From an uncultured Pseudomonadales bacterium (GTDB lineage Bacteria > Pseudomonadota > Gammaproteobacteria > Pseudomonadales > IMCC2047): a stretch of 5,214 bases of DNA. The position numbers and the translations under genes are program-made. This document shows, piece by piece, positions 1 through 5,165 of this stretch. The notes under the pieces are model-generated. The model did not search any database and had not been told where the DNA came from. It worked only from the letters and a program-made list of their open reading frames with translations. Each line of letters begins with the position of its first letter. Position 1 is the first letter of the stretch. The stretch is taken from contig CAMYKE010000140.1 of the NCBI GenBank assembly GCA_947258895.1, positions 1-5,214 on the forward strand, in the 5' to 3' direction.

Positions 1-2
1 TC

Positions 3-1550
3 CGTCCACCCAACGCCGACAGTTCAGCTATCGGTGACTTGCTTCCGCATTACCGTCCGGCCTGGCTGACTGAGGTGTTGGAGCAACATCGGGACGCAAT
101 CATGGAGCGGGTGTCGGTGGAAATCGACGCCCTTCGTACTACCATCGACGAGTTGAAGGCGCAAGTTTACCGTGTAAACGCCGCTGATGCAAGCGCTCCC
201 GCTGAGCGCAACTCACGCAAACGACCGTCTGCCGCTCCAGCGACTGGCGGCGGCACTACTTCACCGAATTCCGTGTCGAAGCGAGCGAAAACGACGAGCT
301 GGCTGGACATGTTTACGCCGGCAAAAGACCTGCCGGACGCAGGGTCTGGCGAGCAGATGCACGCTGACGACACGGTGAGTTTCGGTGTTCCAGCGGCTGC
401 GCTCAACTCTGCCGATCAAAACCGAACCGTGACCACGCTGCAGCCCGCCAAAACGCCTCCAGCGCGCAAATCAAGAAGCTATGCGTACGCTGCTGGCTGC
501 AGCAAGACCGTCCGTAACGTGACTCCGGCACCAACCGCGACTGCACCAAACGCGACGGAACCAAACGCGACGACATCGAACGCGACGACAAACGAGAAGG
601 GGCGAGCTAACACGGCACGCTCTCCTAGCGAGGCGCGACAGCCGACACCGACGAACTCAAGCGCGGCAAAAGGCAATGGTCGCTGGCGCACGGTTCAGCA
701 TCGACGACCGTCTGGCTCGGGCAGACCGGCTGGCGACCCCGCGCCACGCGAAGAGCAGGCTGCTGTGTACGCCCATCAAGCCGCTGAGGACGAGCGCACG
801 GAAAGGCTGAAAAAGCAGTTTCGCTTTCTGCGCCTCAAAAAGAACGCGACCAAGCTTCTGGTGGGTGACTCGAACTACAAACCGATTCACCACCAGGACA
901 TCTCTGAGGACACGACCTCGCTGTGCGCTGGGGGGCTCTGCGCCCCTTCTGCTGCACAAGCGTTCATCACGCTCGACGGTTCCTTTCCCAACTACCGCCA
1001 AGTGGTGTTCGGGATTGGAACCAACGATCTCCTGCATCACAGGAGACGGGAGTCGAGCATGATCGAGCAAGGGCTTGTCTCTCTGATTCAGGAGACAAAA
1101 CGCCTTTTTCCCAACGCGTCGATATCCTTCATCACGCCGAGCTGGTGCCGGCGGCTCGACCGGATCAACTCTAAACCCGACATGTTCGTTCGCGTCATTC
1201 GGAGAGCCGCAACTCTGTGCAGCGCCGCAGTCGTCATTCACCCAAACTACGACACGGCCGCTCTACCGAAATCTGACTTTCACGACGACGTGCACCTGGA
1301 GTGGGAAGTCGCCAAACGCGTTCTCACTAACATCGTTCGTTTGTCGTTTGGGTTGACCGCCCGCGAGCCGGATGCGCCCATCTCGTTCGAGTGGGAGCAG
1401 AAACCGGCCGATCGCAAATGCGACGCTCCCATCGCCTTTGATTGGGAGCGGGGCCAGGGTGCTCCGCCGTTCCCCACATTCGAGCAGTTTGTGGAGATGC
1501 GGCAACAGTACAGCCGACTGGTGAGCTCTGGCGCGAGGCGCAAGCCTTAA
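3..1550 (+). CDS. ORF1 protein of the LINE: coiled coil, basic linker, SGNH/GDSL-type esterase (5' partial)
   Basis: The frame is open from position 3 to TAA at 1548-1550 (515 codons seen) and runs off the left edge, so the true start is outside the window. The first in-frame ATG here is at 102; the TTG at 39 is not a credible start. In order: a coiled coil at nt 102-176 with hydrophobic residues alternating 3 and 4 apart (M, V, I, L, I, L, V, V), suited to ORF1p multimerisation; an Ala/Thr/Pro/Ser-rich basic linker (about 180-800) with a pentapeptide repeat; a charged segment; then an SGNH-like domain (about 849-1335) with GDS at 864-872, GTND at 1017-1028 and DDVH at 1284-1295. The tail has a duplicated DAPI-x-F-x-WE motif. 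Known: ORF1p binds element RNA, and esterase-type ORF1p occurs in CR1/L2-like elements. No CCHC knuckle, PHD finger or RRM is visible, but an N-terminal domain could be missing. ORF2 follows in another frame. Confidence 0.88.
   Translation, partial: RPPNADSSAIGDLLPHYRPAWLTEVLEQHRDAIMERVSVEIDALRTTIDELKAQVYRVNAADASAPAERNSRKRPSAAPATGGGTTSPNSVSKRAKTTSWLDMFTPAKDLPDAGSGEQMHADDTVSFGVPAAALNSADQNRTVTTLQPAKTPPARKSRSYAYAAGCSKTVRNVTPAPTATAPNATEPNATTSNATTNEKGRANTARSPSEARQPTPTNSSAAKGNGRWRTVQHRRPSGSGRPAGDPAPREEQAAVYAHQAAEDERTERLKKQFRFLRLKKNATKLLVGDSNYKPIHHQDISEDTTSLCAGGLCAPSAAQAFITLDGSFPNYRQVVFGIGTNDLLHHRRRESSMIEQGLVSLIQETKRLFPNASISFITPSWCRRLDRINSKPDMFVRVIRRAATLCSAAVVIHPNYDTAALPKSDFHDDVHLEWEVAKRVLTNIVRLSFGLTAREPDAPISFEWEQKPADRKCDAPIAFDWERGQGAPPFPTFEQFVEMRQQYSRLVSSGARRKP
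531..590 (+). repeat. 15-bp coding minisatellite, four units, in the ORF1 linker
   Basis: Four head-to-tail 15-bp units lie at 531-545, 546-560, 561-575 and 576-590, with consensus CCAAACGCGACGACA. In frame they encode PTATA, PNATE, PNATT and SNATT. The unit is a multiple of three, so copy number can change without breaking the frame. It sits in the disordered, low-complexity linker between the coiled coil and the esterase. The N-A-T triplets are not N-x-S/T sequons in a secreted context and are probably just linker sequence. Confidence 0.85.
849..1335 (+). other. SGNH/GDSL-type esterase domain within ORF1
   Basis: Block I reads LLVGDSN with the candidate nucleophile Ser at 870-872. A Gly-rich turn (CAGGLC, about 921-938) fits block II. 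Block III is GIGTND with Asn at 1023-1025. Block V is DDVH with Asp at 1284-1286 and His at 1293-1295, the expected D-x-x-H spacing. Hydrophobic strands before blocks I and III (KLLVGDS, QVVFGIGTND) support the flavodoxin-like fold. The catalytic set is therefore intact by eye. The role of this domain in retrotransposition is not settled; lipid or membrane association has been suggested for the family. Confidence 0.8.
1371..1451 (+). repeat. Duplicated ten-codon motif DAPI[SA]F[ED]WE[QR] at the ORF1 C-terminus
   Basis: Copy 1 (1371-1400) encodes DAPISFEWEQ and copy 2 (1422-1451) encodes DAPIAFDWER, offset by 51 bp and both in the ORF1 frame. Seven of ten residues are identical and the other three are mild changes, yet three of the identical codons differ at the third base (GAT/GAC, GCG/GCT, TTC/TTT). 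The copies lie after the esterase domain in an otherwise charged, Pro-rich tail. This pattern suggests a short binding motif kept twice. No known motif is recognised. Confidence 0.8.
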
Positions 1551-1723
1551 CCAGACTAACGTGCTGGCCAAGAACTAAGCTGTAGTTCCTGTTTAAAGTG
1601 AGAGCGTTTACTGGGCTGGATTTCACAACCTTCGCAGTTACTAACCTCGCTGACCCTCCCCAAACCTGGGGTGACCGTTTATGTCGTAATCGAAAATTTG
1701 TTCTTCTGATAGTCTTGGCCGGC
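1551..1723 (+). other. ORF1-ORF2 spacer with a minimal ATG-TCG-TAA frame
   Basis: The ORF2 reading frame is open only from 1586, because TAG at 1583-1585 closes it upstream. ORF1 (stop 1548-1550) and ORF2 are in different frames and do not overlap, so a simple -1 or +1 frameshift at a shared overlap is not available. The only ATG in the spacer is at 1681, out of the ORF2 frame, followed after one codon by TAA. Its -3 base is T, a weak context. ORF2 must therefore start by reinitiation, leaky or internal initiation, at the in-frame ATG at 1724 or at a non-AUG codon such as GTG at 1598. Confidence 0.7.
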
Positions 1724-1933
1724 ATGTTGGCTTGGCTGTACGTCTTTGTCTTTGCGGTTTGGTTTTTGTTGGTTAAGCTTGCTATCTCGAAGGCCAGTCC
1801 GTTGAGGAGCCTGAGGACGACCCACAATCTCTTCGTCTTGCGCGCAGCAACGATCACCGTTATCATTCGCTGGGTAGGAATGCGGTTCATCTGGTTTAGC
1901 GTTGTGCTAATTGCCATTCTGATCCTCTCAGGT
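1724..1933 (+). other. Hydrophobic leader of ORF2 (possible signal or membrane segments)
   Basis: Downstream of ATG 1724 the protein begins with about 20 almost uncharged residues (MLAWLYVFVFAVWFLLVK), then a short basic stretch (SPLRSLR), a mixed hydrophobic stretch (LFVLRAATITVIIRW), and a second clear apolar segment starting at a further in-frame ATG, 1880 (FIWFSVVLIAILILSG). That second segment abuts the 2A-like motif. Signal-like sequences directly before 2A motifs have been reported in some non-LTR elements, where they give alternative targeting. Whether this one acts in that way is inference. Confidence 0.65.
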
Positions 1934-4741
1934 GATATCCACCCACACCCCGGTCCCAATAAATTAACTGCCGACATTACTGTGCTTTCGGCAAACTGGT
2001 GCAGCATTCGGAGTGCCCACAAGAGGATTCTGTTGGAAGCGAGCTTAGAATCATTGGGAAAACCGGACATCGTTTGTATTCAGGAAAGCTGGCTAGGTCC
2101 TGATATTGAAAATAGCGAGCTCCCACTCGATGGATATGCTGTTTTTCGTCACGATCGCGAGCAAAGGACTGGCGGTGGAGTTTTGACGGCAGTCAAACAC
2201 CACATGAAGGTTCAGCGGCTGAACAATCTTCACAGGCAACCGACCGAGATGGTGTGGCTTGAAATCTCTGGATTTTCGAGAGGGGAGAAAATTCTTTTGG
2301 GAAACTATTACAGACCTTATGCTGCAGACGTCATGTCAGCTGCTGCAATTGTGGACTCTCTGGACTTGGCATCCGCACATGCTGCACGGACTGGAGCAAA
2401 GATTGTCATCGTCGGCGATTTCAACACCCCCGACATTCGGAGATGGGGAGACTACGCGGAGCGCTTGCGGCACCAGGGCTCGCATACCATACGCGAGGGA
2501 CTTTGCGACAGCAACCTGACGCAGCTCGTTAACAGACCAACAAGGGGCGAAAATATTCTCGACCTGGTATGTACGTCGCACCCCGGATTTATCAAAAACC
2601 TTGAACACGTGCCGCTTTTTAGTGACCACGAAGGGTTGCTGTTTCGCGTGGCTAGCAGGGCCTCACTTCAACGCGCGCAGCCGACCACCGCTTTCAAATG
2701 GAGCAGAGCAAACTTTGAGGCCATTCGCGAACAGCTCAGTAACTTCTGCGAGGAGTATCTTCACACGGCGCGAGAGCGATCGGTCGAAAGCAACTGGAAA
2801 GCCATTAGGGACAAGTTGATTGCGCTCGCTAGAGAGCATGTTCCCCAGGGTGTAACTAAGCGCAGGGCAAAGCCACTGCCTAGGGAGGTAATCAGGCTTG
2901 TGCGGCGCAGGGACCGTGCATTCAAGGCGTGGAAGATGTATCCGACGCCTGAAAACCGACTGCGATATACACAGCTGAGAAACCGCGCACAACGTGAGTG
3001 TCGGAAGGCGCATCGCGCCAGAATGGACGAGCTAGCGGATTCGTTGCGTACCGGGTCCCGCACATTTTTTCAGCACGTGAAGTCGCTAAGGAACGAGCGA
3101 GTAGGTGTGCCCGATCTCACAATCGACGGGAACAACGTTTCGGAGCCGATGCAGAAGGCTACCGCTTTAAACACTCAGTTCTGTCGAGTCTTTACCGCAG
3201 AACTACCCTACGAATACCTACCTGACGCTGACCTGAGTGGCCAGAACATGGACATGATTCGCGTGACGCAGGACGGGCTGAAGAAGCGACTTGAAGGCCT
3301 GGACGTCAAAAAGGCCAGTGGTCCCGACAACATCCCTGCGATACTACTGAAAGCTGTTGCTGAGCCGCTCTCCGGACCTCTCTCACTCCTTTTCCAGCAA
3401 AGCCTGGATACAGGAGACGTACCGAAGGACTGGCGGGTCGCAACTATTCATCCGGTATTCAAAAAGGGTGACAAGTCGTCGCCTGGAAACTATCGCCCCA
3501 TATCCCTGACCAGCGTCGTATGCAAGCAGCTGGAACACGTTGTTGTCAGCCAGATACACAAATTTTGTGCCGAACATCGGCTGCTCTACGACAGGCAGCA
3601 CGGATTTCGCTCCGGAAGATCGTGCGATACGGCACTGGCCTCTCTCATCCACGACTGGGCTTCGATTCTTGACTCGGGCCGCTCCAGTATCGACTGTGTG
3701 CTGTTAGACTTTTCAAAGGCATTCGACACTGTGCCGCATCGACGGCTGATTCACAAGGTCAAGGCGCTTGGCGTTCATCCGAAAATTTGTCGCTGGATCC
3801 GAAATTTTCTGAGCGGCCGTCTTCAGCGAGTGAACGTAGCTGGTTCCACTTCATCATGGCTTCCTGTTACGTCTGGTGTTCCCCAGGGTTCGGTCATAGG
3901 CCCGCTCCTGTTTTCAATATACATCAACGATATTCACCGGGATATAACACCCGGAACGGTAATGAATTTGTTTGCGGACGACGCTCTACTGTATCGTGCT
4001 GTTACTACAACGGGCGATTGTGCGATCGTTCAGCACGACCTGGATACTCTCTCCCGCTGGTCCGGTACATGGATGCTGAAGTTCAACGTCAGCAAGTGCG
4101 CTCATTTGCGTATTTCAACGAAGCGAAGAGAGACAGTAGCGACCCCAGACTACAATTTGTGTGGAGAAGTCCTCCCGAAATCAGTCTCCGAACGGTATTT
4201 GGGCATCCAGCTTACTGCAGACTTCAAATTCAATGCCCATATTGAGCTTCTCAATAGCAAGTGCCGCGCGCTGATCGGATTCTTGAAACGAAACCTGTCG
4301 GCGTGTTCTCGACGAGCTAAAAGAATTGCGTACATTGCACTGGTGCGAAGTCGGCTAGAGTTCTGCGCTGCTGTGCTGGATCCTACAGCAATAACTATGA
4401 GAGCCAAACTAGAAGCGATCCAGAGCAAGGCTGTGCGCTTCATATGCAACAACTATGAAAGGCTTGCTTCCGTGTCTGCCATGAAACGCGACGTCAACCT
4501 ACCGCTCCTCGAGGACCGAAGAACTAAGCTCAGGCACGATTTCTTCCTAAAAGTTGTCAAGGGCCGGACCGTCGTCCCAGGACTGAACCTCCATGTGGAG
4601 AACGGGCTTTACCGGGTGGATCCACCGGTCTCGTCTCGGCGGGCGAACGACACTATCATCTATAGAACGGTTTCCGAAGTAAACGCTGCTTTGATAACGC
4701 GACGTGCTGGCACGGCACCTGCCTTGGTAAACCCCCCATAG
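1724..4741 (+). CDS. ORF2 polyprotein: hydrophobic leader, 2A-like motif, EEP endonuclease, reverse transcriptase
   Basis: This is the retrotransposition enzyme: the endonuclease nicks target DNA and the reverse transcriptase copies element RNA from the nick. The chosen start is the first in-frame ATG (G at -3); the frame is open back to 1586, so a non-AUG start such as GTG at 1598 would add 42 residues. From ATG 1724 the protein is 1005 residues, usual for the family. Order: hydrophobic segments (about 1-21, 36-51 and 53-70); GDIHPHPGP (70-78), 2A-like; endonuclease (about 82-310) with N91, QES at E121, YRP at Y196, GDFN at D232/N234, LDL at D280 and SDH 300-302; basic helical linker (about 380-440); reverse transcriptase with ASGPDN (531-536), DFSKAFD (D662, D668), SGVPQGS (717-723), FADD (750-753) and YLGI (825-828); then a C-terminal thumb-like region. 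No RNase H and no terminal zinc knuckle are seen. The frame is uninterrupted and the catalytic residues are intact. Identity is certain; the start is not. Confidence 0.93.
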   Translation: MLAWLYVFVFAVWFLLVKLAISKASPLRSLRTTHNLFVLRAATITVIIRWVGMRFIWFSVVLIAILILSGDIHPHPGPNKLTADITVLSANWCSIRSAHKRILLEASLESLGKPDIVCIQESWLGPDIENSELPLDGYAVFRHDREQRTGGGVLTAVKHHMKVQRLNNLHRQPTEMVWLEISGFSRGEKILLGNYYRPYAADVMSAAAIVDSLDLASAHAARTGAKIVIVGDFNTPDIRRWGDYAERLRHQGSHTIREGLCDSNLTQLVNRPTRGENILDLVCTSHPGFIKNLEHVPLFSDHEGLLFRVASRASLQRAQPTTAFKWSRANFEAIREQLSNFCEEYLHTARERSVESNWKAIRDKLIALAREHVPQGVTKRRAKPLPREVIRLVRRRDRAFKAWKMYPTPENRLRYTQLRNRAQRECRKAHRARMDELADSLRTGSRTFFQHVKSLRNERVGVPDLTIDGNNVSEPMQKATALNTQFCRVFTAELPYEYLPDADLSGQNMDMIRVTQDGLKKRLEGLDVKKASGPDNIPAILLKAVAEPLSGPLSLLFQQSLDTGDVPKDWRVATIHPVFKKGDKSSPGNYRPISLTSVVCKQLEHVVVSQIHKFCAEHRLLYDRQHGFRSGRSCDTALASLIHDWASILDSGRSSIDCVLLDFSKAFDTVPHRRLIHKVKALGVHPKICRWIRNFLSGRLQRVNVAGSTSSWLPVTSGVPQGSVIGPLLFSIYINDIHRDITPGTVMNLFADDALLYRAVTTTGDCAIVQHDLDTLSRWSGTWMLKFNVSKCAHLRISTKRRETVATPDYNLCGEVLPKSVSERYLGIQLTADFKFNAHIELLNSKCRALIGFLKRNLSACSRRAKRIAYIALVRSRLEFCAAVLDPTAITMRAKLEAIQSKAVRFICNNYERLASVSAMKRDVNLPLLEDRRTKLRHDFFLKVVKGRTVVPGLNLHVENGLYRVDPPVSSRRANDTIIYRTVSEVNAALITRRAGTAPALVNPP
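1775..1790 (+). repeat. 16-nt sequence with a perfect inverted partner at 4758-4773 (ORF2 side)
   Basis: AAGCTTGCTATCTCGA here, encoding part of KLAIS in the ORF2 leader, is the exact reverse complement of 4758-4773. If A1791 is bulged, GGC at 1792-1794 also pairs with GCC at 4755-4757, giving 19 base pairs. Confidence 0.85.
1934..1957 (+). other. 2A-like ribosome-skipping motif (DIHPHPGP), non-canonical
   Basis: The codons at 1934-1957 read D-I-H-P-H-P-G-P. The 2A consensus is D-(V/I)-E-x-N-P-G-P, with the peptide bond skipped between the last G and P. The D, I and the P-G-P end are kept, but consensus E and N are both H. The upstream apolar stretch (VVLIAILILSG) has the composition of a 2A tunnel-interacting helix. 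If active it would separate the hydrophobic leader from the endonuclease/reverse transcriptase, which would start with P at 1955. Activity is doubtful because the N is usually important. Confidence 0.6.
1967..2660 (+). other. EEP (APE-type) endonuclease domain of ORF2
   Basis: It starts at ITVLSANWCSIR (N is the first metal-site residue), then DIVCIQESW (catalytic E), GGGVL, LLGNYYRP (the Tyr of the active site), IVIVGDFN (D and N), LVNRPTR, ILDLV (D) and LFSDHEGL (the D-H pair). All seven conserved blocks are in order with normal spacing. This is the target-nicking enzyme of LINEs and separates the element from endonuclease-like-restriction LINEs such as R2. Confidence 0.92.
3302..4207 (+). 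other. Reverse transcriptase domain of ORF2
   Basis: Blocks in order: KKASGPDNIPAILLK (fingers, from 3308), DWRVATIHPVFKKGD (3428 on), NYRPISLTS, FRSGRSCDTAL, VLLDFSKAFDTVPH (Asp at 3707), SGVPQGSVIGPLLFSIYIND (3872 on), FADD (3971-3982) and YLGI (4196-4207). The three metal-binding aspartates are present. FADD in place of YADD is normal in non-LTR elements. The linker before it (about 2860-3040) is strongly basic and may bind RNA. Confidence 0.95.
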
Positions 4742-4757
4742 CACGTAGGTGTGTGCC

Positions 4758-4773
4758 TCGAGATAGCAAGCTT
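4758..4773 (+). repeat. 16-nt inverted partner of 1775-1790, at the head of the 3' UTR
   Basis: TCGAGATAGCAAGCTT begins 16 nt after the ORF2 stop codon and is the exact reverse complement of 1775-1790. By a simple random-sequence estimate, a perfect 16-nt inverted match is expected well under once in a hundred windows of this size. Confidence 0.85.
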
Positions 4774-4823
4774 GTGGACTTTGTTCACACGAATCCGTGC
4801 ATTAACCCCTGTTCTTGCAGGAT

Positions 4824-4881
4824 TCCCTGTTTTGACACTTTGACCGTGTATGCGTTCACGGCCGAAACGTCCAAACAGGGA
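4824..4881 (+). repeat. Two-tier stem-loop in the 3' UTR
   Basis: The outer stem pairs 4824-4836 with 4869-4881: 13 positions, 12 Watson-Crick pairs and one T/C mismatch (TCCCTGTTT against AAACAGGGA, then GAC against GTC). The inner stem pairs CCGTG (4844-4848) with CACGG (4857-4861) around an 8-nt loop. Between them lies a symmetric 7 x 7 internal loop, ACTTTGA on the 5' side and CCGAAAC on the 3' side. Confidence 0.8.
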
Positions 4882-4916
4882 CGGTATCCGGAGCCCAACG
4901 CCACCTGAGGCGGGCT

Positions 4917-4948
4917 GTCAGCAGATTTGCCCTCACAGGCAAGCTGAC
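4917..4948 (+). repeat. Bipartite stem-loop in the 3' UTR
   Basis: GTCAG (4917-4921) pairs with CTGAC (4944-4948), and TTGCC (4927-4931) with GGCAA (4938-4942). An asymmetric internal loop (5 nt against 1) separates them, with a 6-nt apical loop. Each arm alone is short; together they make ten pairs. Confidence 0.6.
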
Positions 4949-5013
4949 CGCGGGTGCTGAGCGAGGCATCCGTGCCGGGAAGGAAGGATAGGATACATAG
5001 CCGTAAATTTTGT

Positions 5014-5054
5014 AGGCTAGTTTAGCCTTTCGATAATCGGGCCGTATGCCCGGC
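5014..5054 (+). repeat. Cluster of three small inverted repeats
   Basis: AGGCTA (5014-5019) pairs with TAGCCT (5023-5028) over a 3-nt loop. CGAT-A-ATCG follows at 5031-5039, and GCCG (5041-5044) pairs with CGGC (5051-5054). The last can refold around ATGCC-C-GGCAT (5046-5056). Singly these are weak; their close spacing fits a folded RNA region. Confidence 0.5.
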
Positions 5055-5068
5055 ATGCCCTAGCCTTG

Positions 5069-5108
5069 CCGATGTATTCTCGCGGTTTACCCCGCGTTAA
5101 TACATCGG
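5069..5108 (+). repeat. Long stem-loop near the 3' end
   Basis: CCGATGTATT (5069-5078) is the perfect reverse complement of AATACATCGG (5099-5108). Inside, CGCGG (5081-5085) pairs with CCGCG (5092-5096) around a TTTACC loop. A symmetric 2 x 2 internal loop (CT/TT) joins the two stems. This gives 15 pairs in 40 nt, the most compact structure in the window. Confidence 0.85.
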
Positions 5109-5124
5109 CCAGTAGGGCCAAAAA

Positions 5125-5140
5125 ATCCTAAGATCCTAAG
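5125..5140 (+). repeat. Tandem octamer (ATCCTAAG)2, candidate 3' terminal repeat
   Basis: Two exact head-to-tail copies of ATCCTAAG follow a six-A run (5120-5125, sharing one base). CR1-type elements typically end in a few copies of an octamer, and L2-type in other short repeats. This is the only such repeat in the 3' region, so it may mark the end of the element. Two copies are too few to be sure. Confidence 0.5.
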
Positions 5141-5144
5141 AACC

Positions 5145-5165
5145 GGAGATACAAAACGTGTCTCC
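5145..5165 (+). repeat. Stem-loop downstream of the tandem octamer
   Basis: GGAGATAC (5145-5152) pairs with GTGTCTCC (5158-5165), eight pairs including one T-G wobble, over a 5-nt loop (AAAAC). If it belongs to the element, the 3' end lies beyond 5165 and the octamer is internal. Confidence 0.6.

Noticed and set aside
39..41. TTG as the ORF1 start and GTG at 1598 as the ORF2 start
   Set aside because: These are eukaryotic reading frames. The ORF1 frame continues to the window edge, so its start is missing. For ORF2 the first AUG is at 1724; GTG at 1598 stays only as an unproven non-AUG option.
657..1241. 194-codon open frame on the minus strand over ORF1
   Set aside because: It is the antisense of the esterase coding region, Arg/Ala-rich with no recognisable domain; long antisense frames are common opposite GC-rich coding sequence.
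1958..1963. AATAAA polyadenylation signal
   Set aside because: It lies inside the ORF2 coding frame (N-K codons) just after the 2A-like motif, with no sign of a transcript end there.
1327..2070. 247-codon minus-strand frame across the ORF1-ORF2 junction
   Set aside because: It overlaps both coding regions and the spacer, has no domain or low-complexity logic of its own, and is best explained as a shadow.
3302..4207. Group II intron, retron or DGR reverse transcriptase
   Set aside because: The EEP endonuclease directly upstream, the FADD box with LINE-type blocks, the ORF1 companion and the lack of maturase or template-repeat structures all fit a non-LTR retrotransposon.
4837..4871. Hammerhead ribozyme
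   Set aside because: GAAAC-GTC after a stem is suggestive, but the opposing strand reads ACTTTGA rather than CUGANGA and there is no third stem with a cleavage triplet in the right place.
4856..5056. 66-codon minus-strand frame in the 3' region
   Set aside because: It lies across the stem-loop region, has no domain and no supporting context.
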